Origin: Micrococcaceae bacterium Sec5.8
GTDB lineage: Bacteria; Actinomycetota; Actinomycetes; Actinomycetales; Micrococcaceae
NCBI GenBank assembly: GCA_039636775.1
Contig: CP143429.1
Location: forward strand, 1,488,001 to 1,552,000
Reading direction: 5' to 3'
DNA length: 64,000 nt
Under the pieces are notes generated by a model, which saw nothing but the letters and a program-made list of their open reading frames with translations, did no database searches and was not told where the DNA came from. A program made the translations under genes and the position numbers. Below are positions 9,542 to 16,518 of this stretch, piece after piece. Position 1 is the first letter of the stretch, and every line of letters starts with the position of its first letter.

Positions 9542-11650
9542 GTGGCACCAAGTTCTGATTACACAGCCCGGCATCTCTCCGTGCTGGAAGGCCTCGAAGC
9601 CGTCCGAAAGCGCCCGGGCATGTACATCGGTTCCACGGACTCCCGTGGTCTCATGCACTGCCTGTGGGAAATAATCGACAACTCCGTCGACGAGGCCCTC
9701 GCCGGCTTTGGCCACGACATCAAGATCATCCTGCACGCGGACAATTCGGTGGAGATCCACGACGACGGGCGCGGCGTCCCGGTGGACATCGAACCGAAAA
9801 CGGGACTGAGCGGCGTCGAAGTCGTCTTCACCAAGCTCCACGCCGGCGGCAAGTTCGGCGGCGGCTCCTACACCGCGTCCGGCGGCCTTCACGGCGTCGG
9901 CGCGTCCGTGGTCAATGCCCTGTCCGCCCGGCTGGACGTGGAAGTGGACCGCGGCGGCAAAACCTACAAAATGTCATTCCGCCGCGGCGAGCCCGGCCGC
10001 TTCAAGGACACCGGCACCCGGCCCGATCCCGCTTCAGTCTTCGGCCCGTTCGTTGACGGTTCCGTTCTGGACGTCATCGGCAAAGCCAAACGCGGCGTCA
10101 CGGGCACACGGATCCGTTACTGGGCGGACCGGCAGATCTTCACTCCCGACGCAAAATTCTCCTACGATGAGCTGGCCGCCCGCGCCCGCCAGACCTCCTT
10201 CCTGGTCCCGGGCCTGAAGCTCACCGTCCGGGATGAGCGCAAGCTCCCCGGCACCCCCGGCGAATCCGGCCCGCACGAGGAAGTGTTCCATCACGACGGC
10301 GGCATCTCCGAGTTCGTTGACTACCTCGCCGCCGACCCTGCCGTCACGGACATTTGGCGGCTCCACGGCGCCGGGAAGTTCAAAGAAACCGTTCCGGTCA
10401 TTGACGGCCAGGGCCACAGCCAGCTCACCGAGGTCGAACGGGACTGCGAGGTGGACGTCGCCCTCCGCTGGGGCATCGGCTACGACAGCACCGTGCGCAC
10501 CTTCGTGAACATCATTTCCACCCCCAAAGGCGGCACGCACCAGACCGGCTTCGAGCAGGCGCTGCTGAAAACCTTCCGCAAGGCTGTGGAGACCAACGCC
10601 CGGAAGCTCAAAGCCGGCAATGACAAGATCGAAAAGGACGACATCTTCGCCGGACTCACCGCCGTCCTGACGGTCCGCCTCGCCGAGCCGCAGTTCGAAG
10701 GCCAAACGAAGGAAATCCTGGGCACCTCCGCCGTGCGGGCCATCGTCGTCAAGGTGGTGGAGCGCGAGATCAACGCCAAGCTGACCTCAGCGAACCGCAA
10801 CGACAAAGCCCAATCCGCGCTGCTGTTGGAAAAAATCGTCAGCGAAATGAAGTCGCGCATCTCCGCGCGCGTCCATAAGGAAACCCAACGGCGCAAGAAC
10901 GCCCTGGAGACGTCCTCGATGCCCACCAAGCTCGCCGACTGCCGCACGGACGACGTCGCCCGCTCCGAACTGTTCATCGTCGAGGGTGACTCGGCGCTGG
11001 GAACCGCCAAATTGGCCCGTTCCTCGGACTTCCAGGCACTGCTGCCCATCCGCGGGAAGATCCTCAACGTGCAGAAGGCCTCGGTGGGCGACATGCTCTC
11101 CAACGCCGAATGTGCGGCCCTCATCCAGGTGGTGGGCGCGGGCTCCGGCCGCAGCTTCGACATCGGCGCCGCCCGGTACGGCAAAGTCATCCTGATGACC
11201 GACGCCGACGTCGACGGCGCCCACATCCGCACGCTCCTGCTGACCCTGTTCTTCCGGTACATGCGGCCCATGATCGAGCAGGGACGCGTCTTCGCCGCCG
11301 TTCCGCCACTGCACCGCGTGGAGGTCATCAATGCCGGGCAGAAGGCCAACGAGATGATCTACACGTATTCCGAAGCGGAACTGCACACCCTGCTGAACCG
11401 CCTCGCCAAGGACGGCAAGCGGTACAAGGAACCGATCCAGCGGTACAAAGGCCTTGGCGAAATGGACGCCGAGCAACTGGCCGAGACCACCATGGACCCG
11501 CGGCACCGCACCCTGCGCAAGGTCGGCATTGAAAACGCCAAACAGGCCGAGGAAACCTTCGACCTGCTGATGGGATCCGACGTCGCACCGCGCAAGGACT
11601 TTATTATCGCCGGCGCGGCGAGCCTGGACCGGGAACGCATCGACGCCTGA
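9542..11650 (+). CDS. parE: DNA topoisomerase IV subunit B (type IIA topoisomerase ATPase subunit)
   Basis: ATPase subunit of a type IIA topoisomerase that relaxes and decatenates DNA together with the ParC-like A subunit at 22203-24725. The 702-residue product has the GHKL ATPase domain (EIIDNSVDEA, HDDGRGVPV, GGLHGVGASVVNALS), the transducer domain, the TOPRIM domain (FIVEGDSALGTAK and the acidic DADVDGAHI) and the conserved C-terminal part (RYKGLGEMDAEQL). The start is GTG at 9542 after GAAGGAG. No gyrB/gyrA pair is in view, so the ParE rather than GyrB label rests on location (near sigA, as in other Micrococcales) and on similarity of pattern. Confidence 0.92.
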   Translation: MAPSSDYTARHLSVLEGLEAVRKRPGMYIGSTDSRGLMHCLWEIIDNSVDEALAGFGHDIKIILHADNSVEIHDDGRGVPVDIEPKTGLSGVEVVFTKLHAGGKFGGGSYTASGGLHGVGASVVNALSARLDVEVDRGGKTYKMSFRRGEPGRFKDTGTRPDPASVFGPFVDGSVLDVIGKAKRGVTGTRIRYWADRQIFTPDAKFSYDELAARARQTSFLVPGLKLTVRDERKLPGTPGESGPHEEVFHHDGGISEFVDYLAADPAVTDIWRLHGAGKFKETVPVIDGQGHSQLTEVERDCEVDVALRWGIGYDSTVRTFVNIISTPKGGTHQTGFEQALLKTFRKAVETNARKLKAGNDKIEKDDIFAGLTAVLTVRLAEPQFEGQTKEILGTSAVRAIVVKVVEREINAKLTSANRNDKAQSALLLEKIVSEMKSRISARVHKETQRRKNALETSSMPTKLADCRTDDVARSELFIVEGDSALGTAKLARSSDFQALLPIRGKILNVQKASVGDMLSNAECAALIQVVGAGSGRSFDIGAARYGKVILMTDADVDGAHIRTLLLTLFFRYMRPMIEQGRVFAAVPPLHRVEVINAGQKANEMIYTYSEAELHTLLNRLAKDGKRYKEPIQRYKGLGEMDAEQLAETTMDPRHRTLRKVGIENAKQAEETFDLLMGSDVAPRKDFIIAGAASLDRERIDA

Positions 11651-11693
11651 CGGAGACGAATGAGTGCGGCCGCGGCGGAACCACGCGCGGGGC

Positions 11694-12683
11694 TCAGCCC
11701 AGCAGGCCGGGGACGATCAGCAAGGCGGTCGGGACCGAGAGCAACAGCAGGCATGCCGCCAACACCGCTGCCCGCACGGGTTCCGGCAGCGGACACGGGG
11801 GAGAGATCAGGCGGCTGACCCGGGACGCCGTGGTCCGCGCTGAGCCGGCGCCTCCGGTGGCCCCGGGCTGGCCGGGCCCGACGTCGGAAAATTCCGGTTC
11901 TCCGAAGGCCATCCTGGTACCCCGGGCGCCGGAGGAGCCGCTGGCAACAATCGCGATCGCTTTGATCAGGGTGGCCCTGCTCTCGGTCTTCAGCGCGACG
12001 TCGTCGGCCAGCATCTCAATCAGCGAGCTGACCGCCTCCTGCGCCAGCCGGGTGGTGGGCAGCCACGGAAGCGCCTGCCGCCACGCCGCGAAAGCCCAGA
12101 GCAGCAGGTGATGGCGCTGGTCCAGGTGGGCGTTCTCATGGTTCAAGACCGCGCGGAGCTCGGCGGGTTCCAGCGCGGCCATGAGCCCGTCGGAGAGCAC
12201 GGTGACCGAGCGGGCACCTCCCGGCAGGCAATACGCGACGGGGGAATCGACGTTGATCACCATGGTCCGCGGGCCATCAGCGGAGGGGGACGCCAGCAGG
12301 GCCAACAGTTCGCGGTGCCGCCGCCGCTGGCGCTGAATCTTGTAGTAGGTCAAAAGCAGGGTAAAAACCAGGTGGGCCGACAAGAGGGCCGCGGCTGAGA
12401 GGGCAAAGATATGCCAGAAACCCAGCGCGGTGGTGGGCGCATTGTGCAGGACCATTGCGGCCAGCGCTTTCAACCCCGCCAGAAGGTTGTCCCCGAGCGG
12501 CTCCAGTCCGTAGACCAGCATGGCGCCGATCATGGACAGCCCGCCGGCGAGGGCGATCGTTTGCCACAGCACCATGGCTGTGAACGGAGAGCGGGAGGGC
12601 CACTGGGCCCGCGACAACAGAACAGGTACAGGCCAGGCAAGCGCTACCGCCAGGACCGCCAAAAACCATGAGGTCCAGAACAT
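11694..12683 (-). CDS. M56 family membrane metallopeptidase (BlaR1/MecR1 protease-type), without a penicillin-binding sensor
   Basis: Integral membrane zinc protease of the BlaR1/MecR1 family, 329 residues. Hydrophobic segments lie near 5-24, 36-58, 70-82 and 90-112, followed by a cytosolic catalytic part with the zinc motif HENAH (182-186) and the downstream ExxxD (EMLAD, 223-227), and a last hydrophobic segment near the C terminus. Classical BlaR1 proteins carry an extracellular beta-lactam-binding domain of about 250 residues at the C terminus; this one ends after the last membrane segment. Its usual job is to sense a signal and cleave the BlaI repressor. It lies six bases downstream of the blaI-like gene, forming an operon. 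Confidence 0.9.
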   Translation of the reverse strand: MFWTSWFLAVLAVALAWPVPVLLSRAQWPSRSPFTAMVLWQTIALAGGLSMIGAMLVYGLEPLGDNLLAGLKALAAMVLHNAPTTALGFWHIFALSAAALLSAHLVFTLLLTYYKIQRQRRRHRELLALLASPSADGPRTMVINVDSPVAYCLPGGARSVTVLSDGLMAALEPAELRAVLNHENAHLDQRHHLLLWAFAAWRQALPWLPTTRLAQEAVSSLIEMLADDVALKTESRATLIKAIAIVASGSSGARGTRMAFGEPEFSDVGPGQPGATGGAGSARTTASRVSRLISPPCPLPEPVRAAVLAACLLLLSVPTALLIVPGLLG

Positions 12684-12689
12684 GGGGCG

Positions 12690-13076
12690 TTAGCTGAGTC
12701 GCAGCAGCTTGCGCAGCGTTTCTGCCTCGGTATCGGTGACGGAACCAATGAAACGGGCCAGAACTGCCTCACGGTCCGGCGCAGAGCCCAGAACCTCATG
12801 CATCAGCTCAGCAGTGTGGTCCTCCCGGCTGGACACTGCCTGGTAGCGGTGCGGGCGGGTACCGCGTTCCCGCTCCACGAGGCCCTTGCGCTCCAAACGG
12901 GAGAGCACGGTCAGCACGGTGGTGACTGCCAGATCCTTGCCCTCGTAGCCGGCGGTGCCGTTCTCGGCGCGGGTACTCTGCGCGAGCAGGTCGCGGAGGG
13001 TGTTTGCTGTTGCAGCCTCATGGCCCGCCCAGAGCAGGTCCATCACTGCCCGTTCCAGTTCACCGAGACTCGCCAT
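12690..13076 (-). CDS. BlaI/MecI/CopY family transcriptional repressor
   Basis: Dimeric winged-helix repressor, 128 residues, the usual length. The N-terminal DNA-binding domain is visible (LGELERAVMDLLW, then TTVLTVLSRLERKGLVERE as recognition and wing region), followed by the C-terminal dimerisation helices. It is partnered with the M56 protease gene six bases downstream. A TTCTAC-N5-GTAGAA dyad about 100 bases upstream overlaps a likely -35 element of its own promoter, and two copies of the same dyad sit before cydA. The inference is that it represses itself and the cytochrome bd operon, with the M56 protein relieving repression. Confidence 0.92.
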   Translation of the reverse strand: MASLGELERAVMDLLWAGHEAATANTLRDLLAQSTRAENGTAGYEGKDLAVTTVLTVLSRLERKGLVERERGTRPHRYQAVSSREDHTAELMHEVLGSAPDREAVLARFIGSVTDTEAETLRKLLRLS

Positions 13077-13172
13077 CGCGTACTTCCTTCGTGTGTGCCG
13101 CTGCGGCCGATCAACTCTGCTGCGCGGTCTATGAATACTTCTCTCCTAAATTTACCGCGTTTTGCCGATAGT

Positions 13173-13189
13173 TTCTACATGAGGTAGAA
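13173..13189. promoter_or_regulatory. Putative BlaI operator 1 (TTCTAC-N5-GTAGAA) in the blaI/META divergent region
   Basis: A perfect dyad with 6-base arms and 5-base centre. On the minus strand its GTAGAA half overlaps TAGAAA, which with TAAATT 17 bases further on forms a plausible -35/-10 pair for the blaI-like gene. It is identical in both arms and spacing to the two dyads before cydA. Confidence 0.75.
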
Positions 13190-13250
13190 GTAGCCGGACC
13201 GTCGTGGTGCCGTCGCCCGGTGACGCTTCCGTCCCGCCTTCCCGCGGGGC

Positions 13251-13262
13251 TACCATGTCGGC
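13251..13262 (+). promoter_or_regulatory. -10 box TACCAT for a leaderless META lipoprotein transcript
   Basis: TACCAT (13251-13256) then exactly six bases before the ATG at 13263. There is no ribosome site, so the mRNA is probably leaderless. Confidence 0.6.
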
Positions 13263-13640
13263 ATGGGACGCTTGCCTCGGCGTGGATTTCTGCTCGTTGC
13301 GACGCTGGCTGCGGGCCTATCGGCGGCAGTTCTCATCGGGTGTTCGGGCCCGGCGCCGGCTTCATTCACCGGAGCGTGGGGGCAAACCGCCACCGGCCAG
13401 CCCAACCTCACAATCGCCAGTGACGGCTCCTTCCAGGGAACCGACGGCTGCAACCGCCTGTCCGGCAAGGGTTCCATGGCGGAGGATGTCTTTACCTTCG
13501 GCCCCGTCGCGTCTACTTCCATGGCCTGCAGCGGCGTGGACCCGTGGCTGTTGCTGGCCGACACCGCCAAGGTGGAGGGGTCTGCGCTCGTTGTCTACCA
13601 GAACGGTGGCACCAGGATCGGGACGTTGCCCAAGCAATGA
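13263..13640 (+). CDS. META domain-containing (HslJ-like) lipoprotein
   Basis: Small secreted lipoprotein, 125 residues. The N terminus has paired arginines (GRLPRRGFL), a hydrophobic core and a lipobox ending LIGC, so Cys27 would be lipidated and the protein anchored on the outer face of the membrane. The remainder is a META/HslJ-type beta domain with the typical pattern SFTGAWGQ, then DGSFQGTDGCNRLSGKG and STSMAC. The function of META proteins is poorly defined; some are induced by envelope stress or antibiotics. It lies between the BlaI operator and cydA, transcribed in the cyd direction. The ATG is supported by a TACCAT box six bases upstream. Confidence 0.85.
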   Translation: MGRLPRRGFLLVATLAAGLSAAVLIGCSGPAPASFTGAWGQTATGQPNLTIASDGSFQGTDGCNRLSGKGSMAEDVFTFGPVASTSMACSGVDPWLLLADTAKVEGSALVVYQNGGTRIGTLPKQ

Positions 13641-13694
13641 CCTGCCGGCTGCGTGCCGTTTGCAGCCCCGGCGATTGATCATAGGGTGTCTTCT

Positions 13695-13722
13695 GCCTTC
13701 TGCCTTCAGCACGGCAGAAGGC
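13695..13722. terminator. Hairpin between the META gene and cydA
   Basis: A perfect 10-bp stem (GCCTTCTGCC, 8-base loop, GGCAGAAGGC), 54 bases after the META gene stop and 35 bases before the first cydA operator. It has no T-tract. It may insulate cydA from read-through. Confidence 0.55.
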
Positions 13723-13757
13723 GCGGCCGCAATCCGGCGCAAGGGGTCGTCAAAATG

Positions 13758-13774
13758 TTCTACACTCTGTAGAA
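13758..13774. promoter_or_regulatory. Putative BlaI operator 2, upstream copy at the cydA promoter
   Basis: TTCTAC-ACTCT-GTAGAA, a perfect dyad identical in arms and spacing to the blaI operator. Its right half overlaps TAGAAG (13770-13775), a candidate -35 element. Confidence 0.75.
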
Positions 13775-13780
13775 GAAGCT

Positions 13781-13797
13781 TTCTACGGGACGTAGAA
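13781..13797. promoter_or_regulatory. Putative BlaI operator 3, downstream copy at the cydA promoter
   Basis: TTCTAC-GGGAC-GTAGAA, centred 23 bases from operator 2. Its right half overlaps TAGAAA (13793-13798), a candidate -10 element 17 bases from TAGAAG. Repressor bound at both dyads would cover the whole promoter. Confidence 0.75.
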
Positions 13798-13827
13798 ATT
13801 GCCCGCCCAGCAACGTTAGGGACTGCC

Positions 13828-15429
13828 TTGGACGCCTTGGAAATCGCACGCTGGCAATTCGGCATCACCACGGTCTACCACTTCATGATGGTGCCGCTCA
13901 CGATCGGACTGGGCCTTGTGGTGGCCGTGATCCAGACAATGTGGCACCGCACCGGAAAGCCGGAGTACCTTCGGATGACCAAATTCTGGGGCAAGCTCTT
14001 CCTGATCAACTTCATCATGGGCGTTGCCACCGGCATCGTCCAGGAGTTCCAGTTCGGTATGGCCTGGAGCGAGTACAGCCGCTTCGTGGGCGACGTGTTC
14101 GGCGCCCCGCTGGCCATGGAAGCGTTGCTGGCATTTTTTGTGGAGTCGACTTTCCTCGGCCTGTGGATTTTCGGCTGGAAGCAGCTCAAGCCGGCCGTCC
14201 ATCTGGCTTGCCTGTGGATCGCCGTGATCGGATCCGTCTTCTCTGCCTATTTCATCATCGTGGCGAACAGTTGGATGCAGCACCCGGTGGGTGTTGAGAT
14301 GATCAACGGCCGCCCGGTCATGACCGATGCCTGGGCCGTTTTCACCAACAACACCGCCCTCGTGGCCGTCCCGCACACCCTCTTCGGCGCCCTCGCCGTC
14401 GCCGGCGCATTCCTGCTGGGCATTGCCTGGTACCACCTGTGGCGCCGCCGCCATGACGGGATCGACACCATCGGGCCGGACGGCAGCGTGGTTCCCGGTG
14501 AGTCAACGGTTCCCGGCCGTGACCGCACCGACCACGCCGTGTGGATCCGTTCCCTGCGGATCGGTGCTGTCGTTGCCATGATCTCCTTCGCCGGTACCGC
14601 CATCACCGGGGACCTGCAAGGCAAACTCATGTTCGAACAACAGCCCATGAAGATGGCCGCCGCGGAGGCGGCATGCCACGACGGCACCGGGTTCTCCATC
14701 CTGAGCGTGGGCAACGTCGGCTCCAAGAACTGCGACGACGTTGTTGCCGTCATTGAGGTCCCCGGCATCCTGTCCTTCCTGGCCAAGGGGGACTTCACCA
14801 CCGAGGTCAAGGGCGTCAACAGCCTGCTGGACCAGTACAAGGCCGACTACGGCACCCACCTGCCGGACAACCCGATCTACGGGGACCGCGCCGGGCGGGA
14901 AATTCAGTACGTTCCAGTCATGGAAGTCACCTACTGGGGCTTCCGGATGATGATCGGGTTCGGTGCAGTAGCGGCAATGGCCGCTCTGGCCGCCCTGTGG
15001 GTCACCCGCAAGGGGACCGTCCCCGCATCCCGTGGCCTCATGCGCCTCGCCGTCTTCGGCATCCTGGCACCGTTTGGCGCGAATGCCGCCGGCTGGATCT
15101 TCACCGAAATGGGCCGACAACCGTTCGTCGTCGCTCCCAACCCCGATCTCAGCGGGATCGACCAGGTCTTTATGTTCACCGCCGCGGCGGTCTCGCCGGG
15201 CGTCTCGGCCGGTGAGCTCCTGACCTCCCTGGTGGTGCTCACCGCCGTCTACGCGGTGCTGCTGGTGGTCGAGGTCAAGCTCCTGGTCAAGTACATCCGC
15301 GGCGGGGTGGCCGGGGCCATGCCGGAGCTGGTCCACACCGCCGTCGACGAGAACGAGGACGCCACCCCCAAGGACGGTGGTCCCGGCAAACCCGGGGACT
15401 CCCAGGACGTCCTGGCCTTCGCCTACTAA
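13828..15429 (+). CDS. cydA: Cytochrome bd ubiquinol/menaquinol oxidase subunit I
   Basis: Haem-carrying subunit of the high-affinity terminal oxidase that reduces oxygen to water with quinol electrons. The 533-residue membrane protein holds the haem ligands expected from E. coli: His18 (TTVYHFMMVP), His183 (AVPHTLFG) and a Met in YWGFRMMIGFG. The short Q-loop carries Cys283 and Cys302, 19 residues apart, the same spacing as the Q-loop disulfide cysteines described in mycobacterial bd oxidases. The TTG at 13828 gives the canonical MDALEIARWQFG start; an open frame extends upstream to 13204 without coding character. It leads the operon cydA-cydB-cydDC, with two BlaI-type operators over its promoter. 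Confidence 0.95.
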   Translation: MDALEIARWQFGITTVYHFMMVPLTIGLGLVVAVIQTMWHRTGKPEYLRMTKFWGKLFLINFIMGVATGIVQEFQFGMAWSEYSRFVGDVFGAPLAMEALLAFFVESTFLGLWIFGWKQLKPAVHLACLWIAVIGSVFSAYFIIVANSWMQHPVGVEMINGRPVMTDAWAVFTNNTALVAVPHTLFGALAVAGAFLLGIAWYHLWRRRHDGIDTIGPDGSVVPGESTVPGRDRTDHAVWIRSLRIGAVVAMISFAGTAITGDLQGKLMFEQQPMKMAAAEAACHDGTGFSILSVGNVGSKNCDDVVAVIEVPGILSFLAKGDFTTEVKGVNSLLDQYKADYGTHLPDNPIYGDRAGREIQYVPVMEVTYWGFRMMIGFGAVAAMAALAALWVTRKGTVPASRGLMRLAVFGILAPFGANAAGWIFTEMGRQPFVVAPNPDLSGIDQVFMFTAAAVSPGVSAGELLTSLVVLTAVYAVLLVVEVKLLVKYIRGGVAGAMPELVHTAVDENEDATPKDGGPGKPGDSQDVLAFAY

Positions 15430-15462
15430 GCCCGAGCCCCAAAAACGCAGAGGATACTCAGC

Positions 15463-16512
15463 ATGGAACTGCTTCCCACCATCTGGTTCATCGCCATCGC
15501 GGTGCTGTGGACGGGCTATCTATTTCTCGAAGGCTTCGACCTCGGCGTCGGAATGCTGATGAAGGGCTTCGCCCGGAACAACACCGAACGCCGGGTACTG
15601 CTCAACACCGTCGGCCCGGTCTGGGACGGCAACGAGGTGTGGCTCCTGACCGCGGGGGGCGCCACCTTCGCGGCCTTCCCGCTCTGGTACGCATCCCTGT
15701 TTTCCGCCCTCTACCTGCCGCTGCTGCTGGTCCTCGTGGCCTTGATCTTCCGCGCCGTGGCTTTTGAGTACCGCGGCAAGGTGGATGATCCCGTGTGGCG
15801 TGCGCGCTGGGACTGGGCGATCTCGCTGGGCTCCTTCGTGGCGGCCTTCGGCGTTGGAGCCGCCCTCGCGCTGACCACCACGGGGCTGCCGGTCAACGCC
15901 AACGGTGACCGGGAGGGCGGCCCGTTCGCTTGGTTCAGCGCTTACGCTGTCCTGGGCGGCCTGGCCGTCGTGGGGTTCTCCCTGCTCCATGGCCTCGCGT
16001 TCCTTGCGCTGAAGACCGACGGCGACGTCCGGCACCGCGCACGCCGGTGGTTCGTCCGGCTGTTGCCGGTGCTGCTGCTGCCGATCGCCGGCTGGGCCGT
16101 GAGCCTGCAGGTGCTCAGCGGTGCGCTGTGGACGGTGCTGGCCGTCGTCGCCGCCGTGGCGGCAGCTGTCCTGGCGTGGAACTTCGCCCGGAAGGGGGCC
16201 GAAGGCCGTGCGTTCCTGTCCCTGGGTGCCTTCCTGCTTCTGGGCAGCGCTTCAATTTTCGGCGCGGCGTTCCCCGTGGTGCTCCCGTCCACGCTGAACC
16301 CTGATTTTAACCTCACGATTTCCAACGCCTCATCCTCGGACTACACCCTCGGTCTGATGAGCATCGTCGCCTGCATCGGGCTGCCGCTGGTGCTCGTCTA
16401 CCAGGCGTGGACGTACTGGGTGTTCCGGCGCCGGGTCAGCGACGCGCACATCCCGGAGGCCCACAGCTTCCTGCCCGCCATCGCCGCCAAAGCCCTGGCG
16501 CCCAAGGACTAA
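15463..16512 (+). CDS. cydB: Cytochrome bd oxidase subunit II
   Basis: Second membrane subunit of cytochrome bd, structurally paired with CydA, 349 residues and about nine hydrophobic helices. Family motifs at the N terminus are WFIAIAVLWTGYLFLEGFDLGVGML and GPVWDGNEVWLLTAGGATFAAFP, and the C-terminal part ends in GLPLVLVYQAWTYWVFRRRV. The length is normal. It starts 33 bases after cydA and six bases before cydDC, so the three form one transcript. The ATG at 15463 is preceded by AGAGGATA as a reasonable ribosome site. Confidence 0.96.
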   Translation: MELLPTIWFIAIAVLWTGYLFLEGFDLGVGMLMKGFARNNTERRVLLNTVGPVWDGNEVWLLTAGGATFAAFPLWYASLFSALYLPLLLVLVALIFRAVAFEYRGKVDDPVWRARWDWAISLGSFVAAFGVGAALALTTTGLPVNANGDREGGPFAWFSAYAVLGGLAVVGFSLLHGLAFLALKTDGDVRHRARRWFVRLLPVLLLPIAGWAVSLQVLSGALWTVLAVVAAVAAAVLAWNFARKGAEGRAFLSLGAFLLLGSASIFGAAFPVVLPSTLNPDFNLTISNASSSDYTLGLMSIVACIGLPLVLVYQAWTYWVFRRRVSDAHIPEAHSFLPAIAAKALAPKD

Positions 16513-16518
16513 CACCTG

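Noticed and set aside
13204..13827. N-terminal extension of cydA to 13204
   Set aside because: It overlaps the META lipoprotein gene and the operators; the canonical CydA start is the TTG at 13828.
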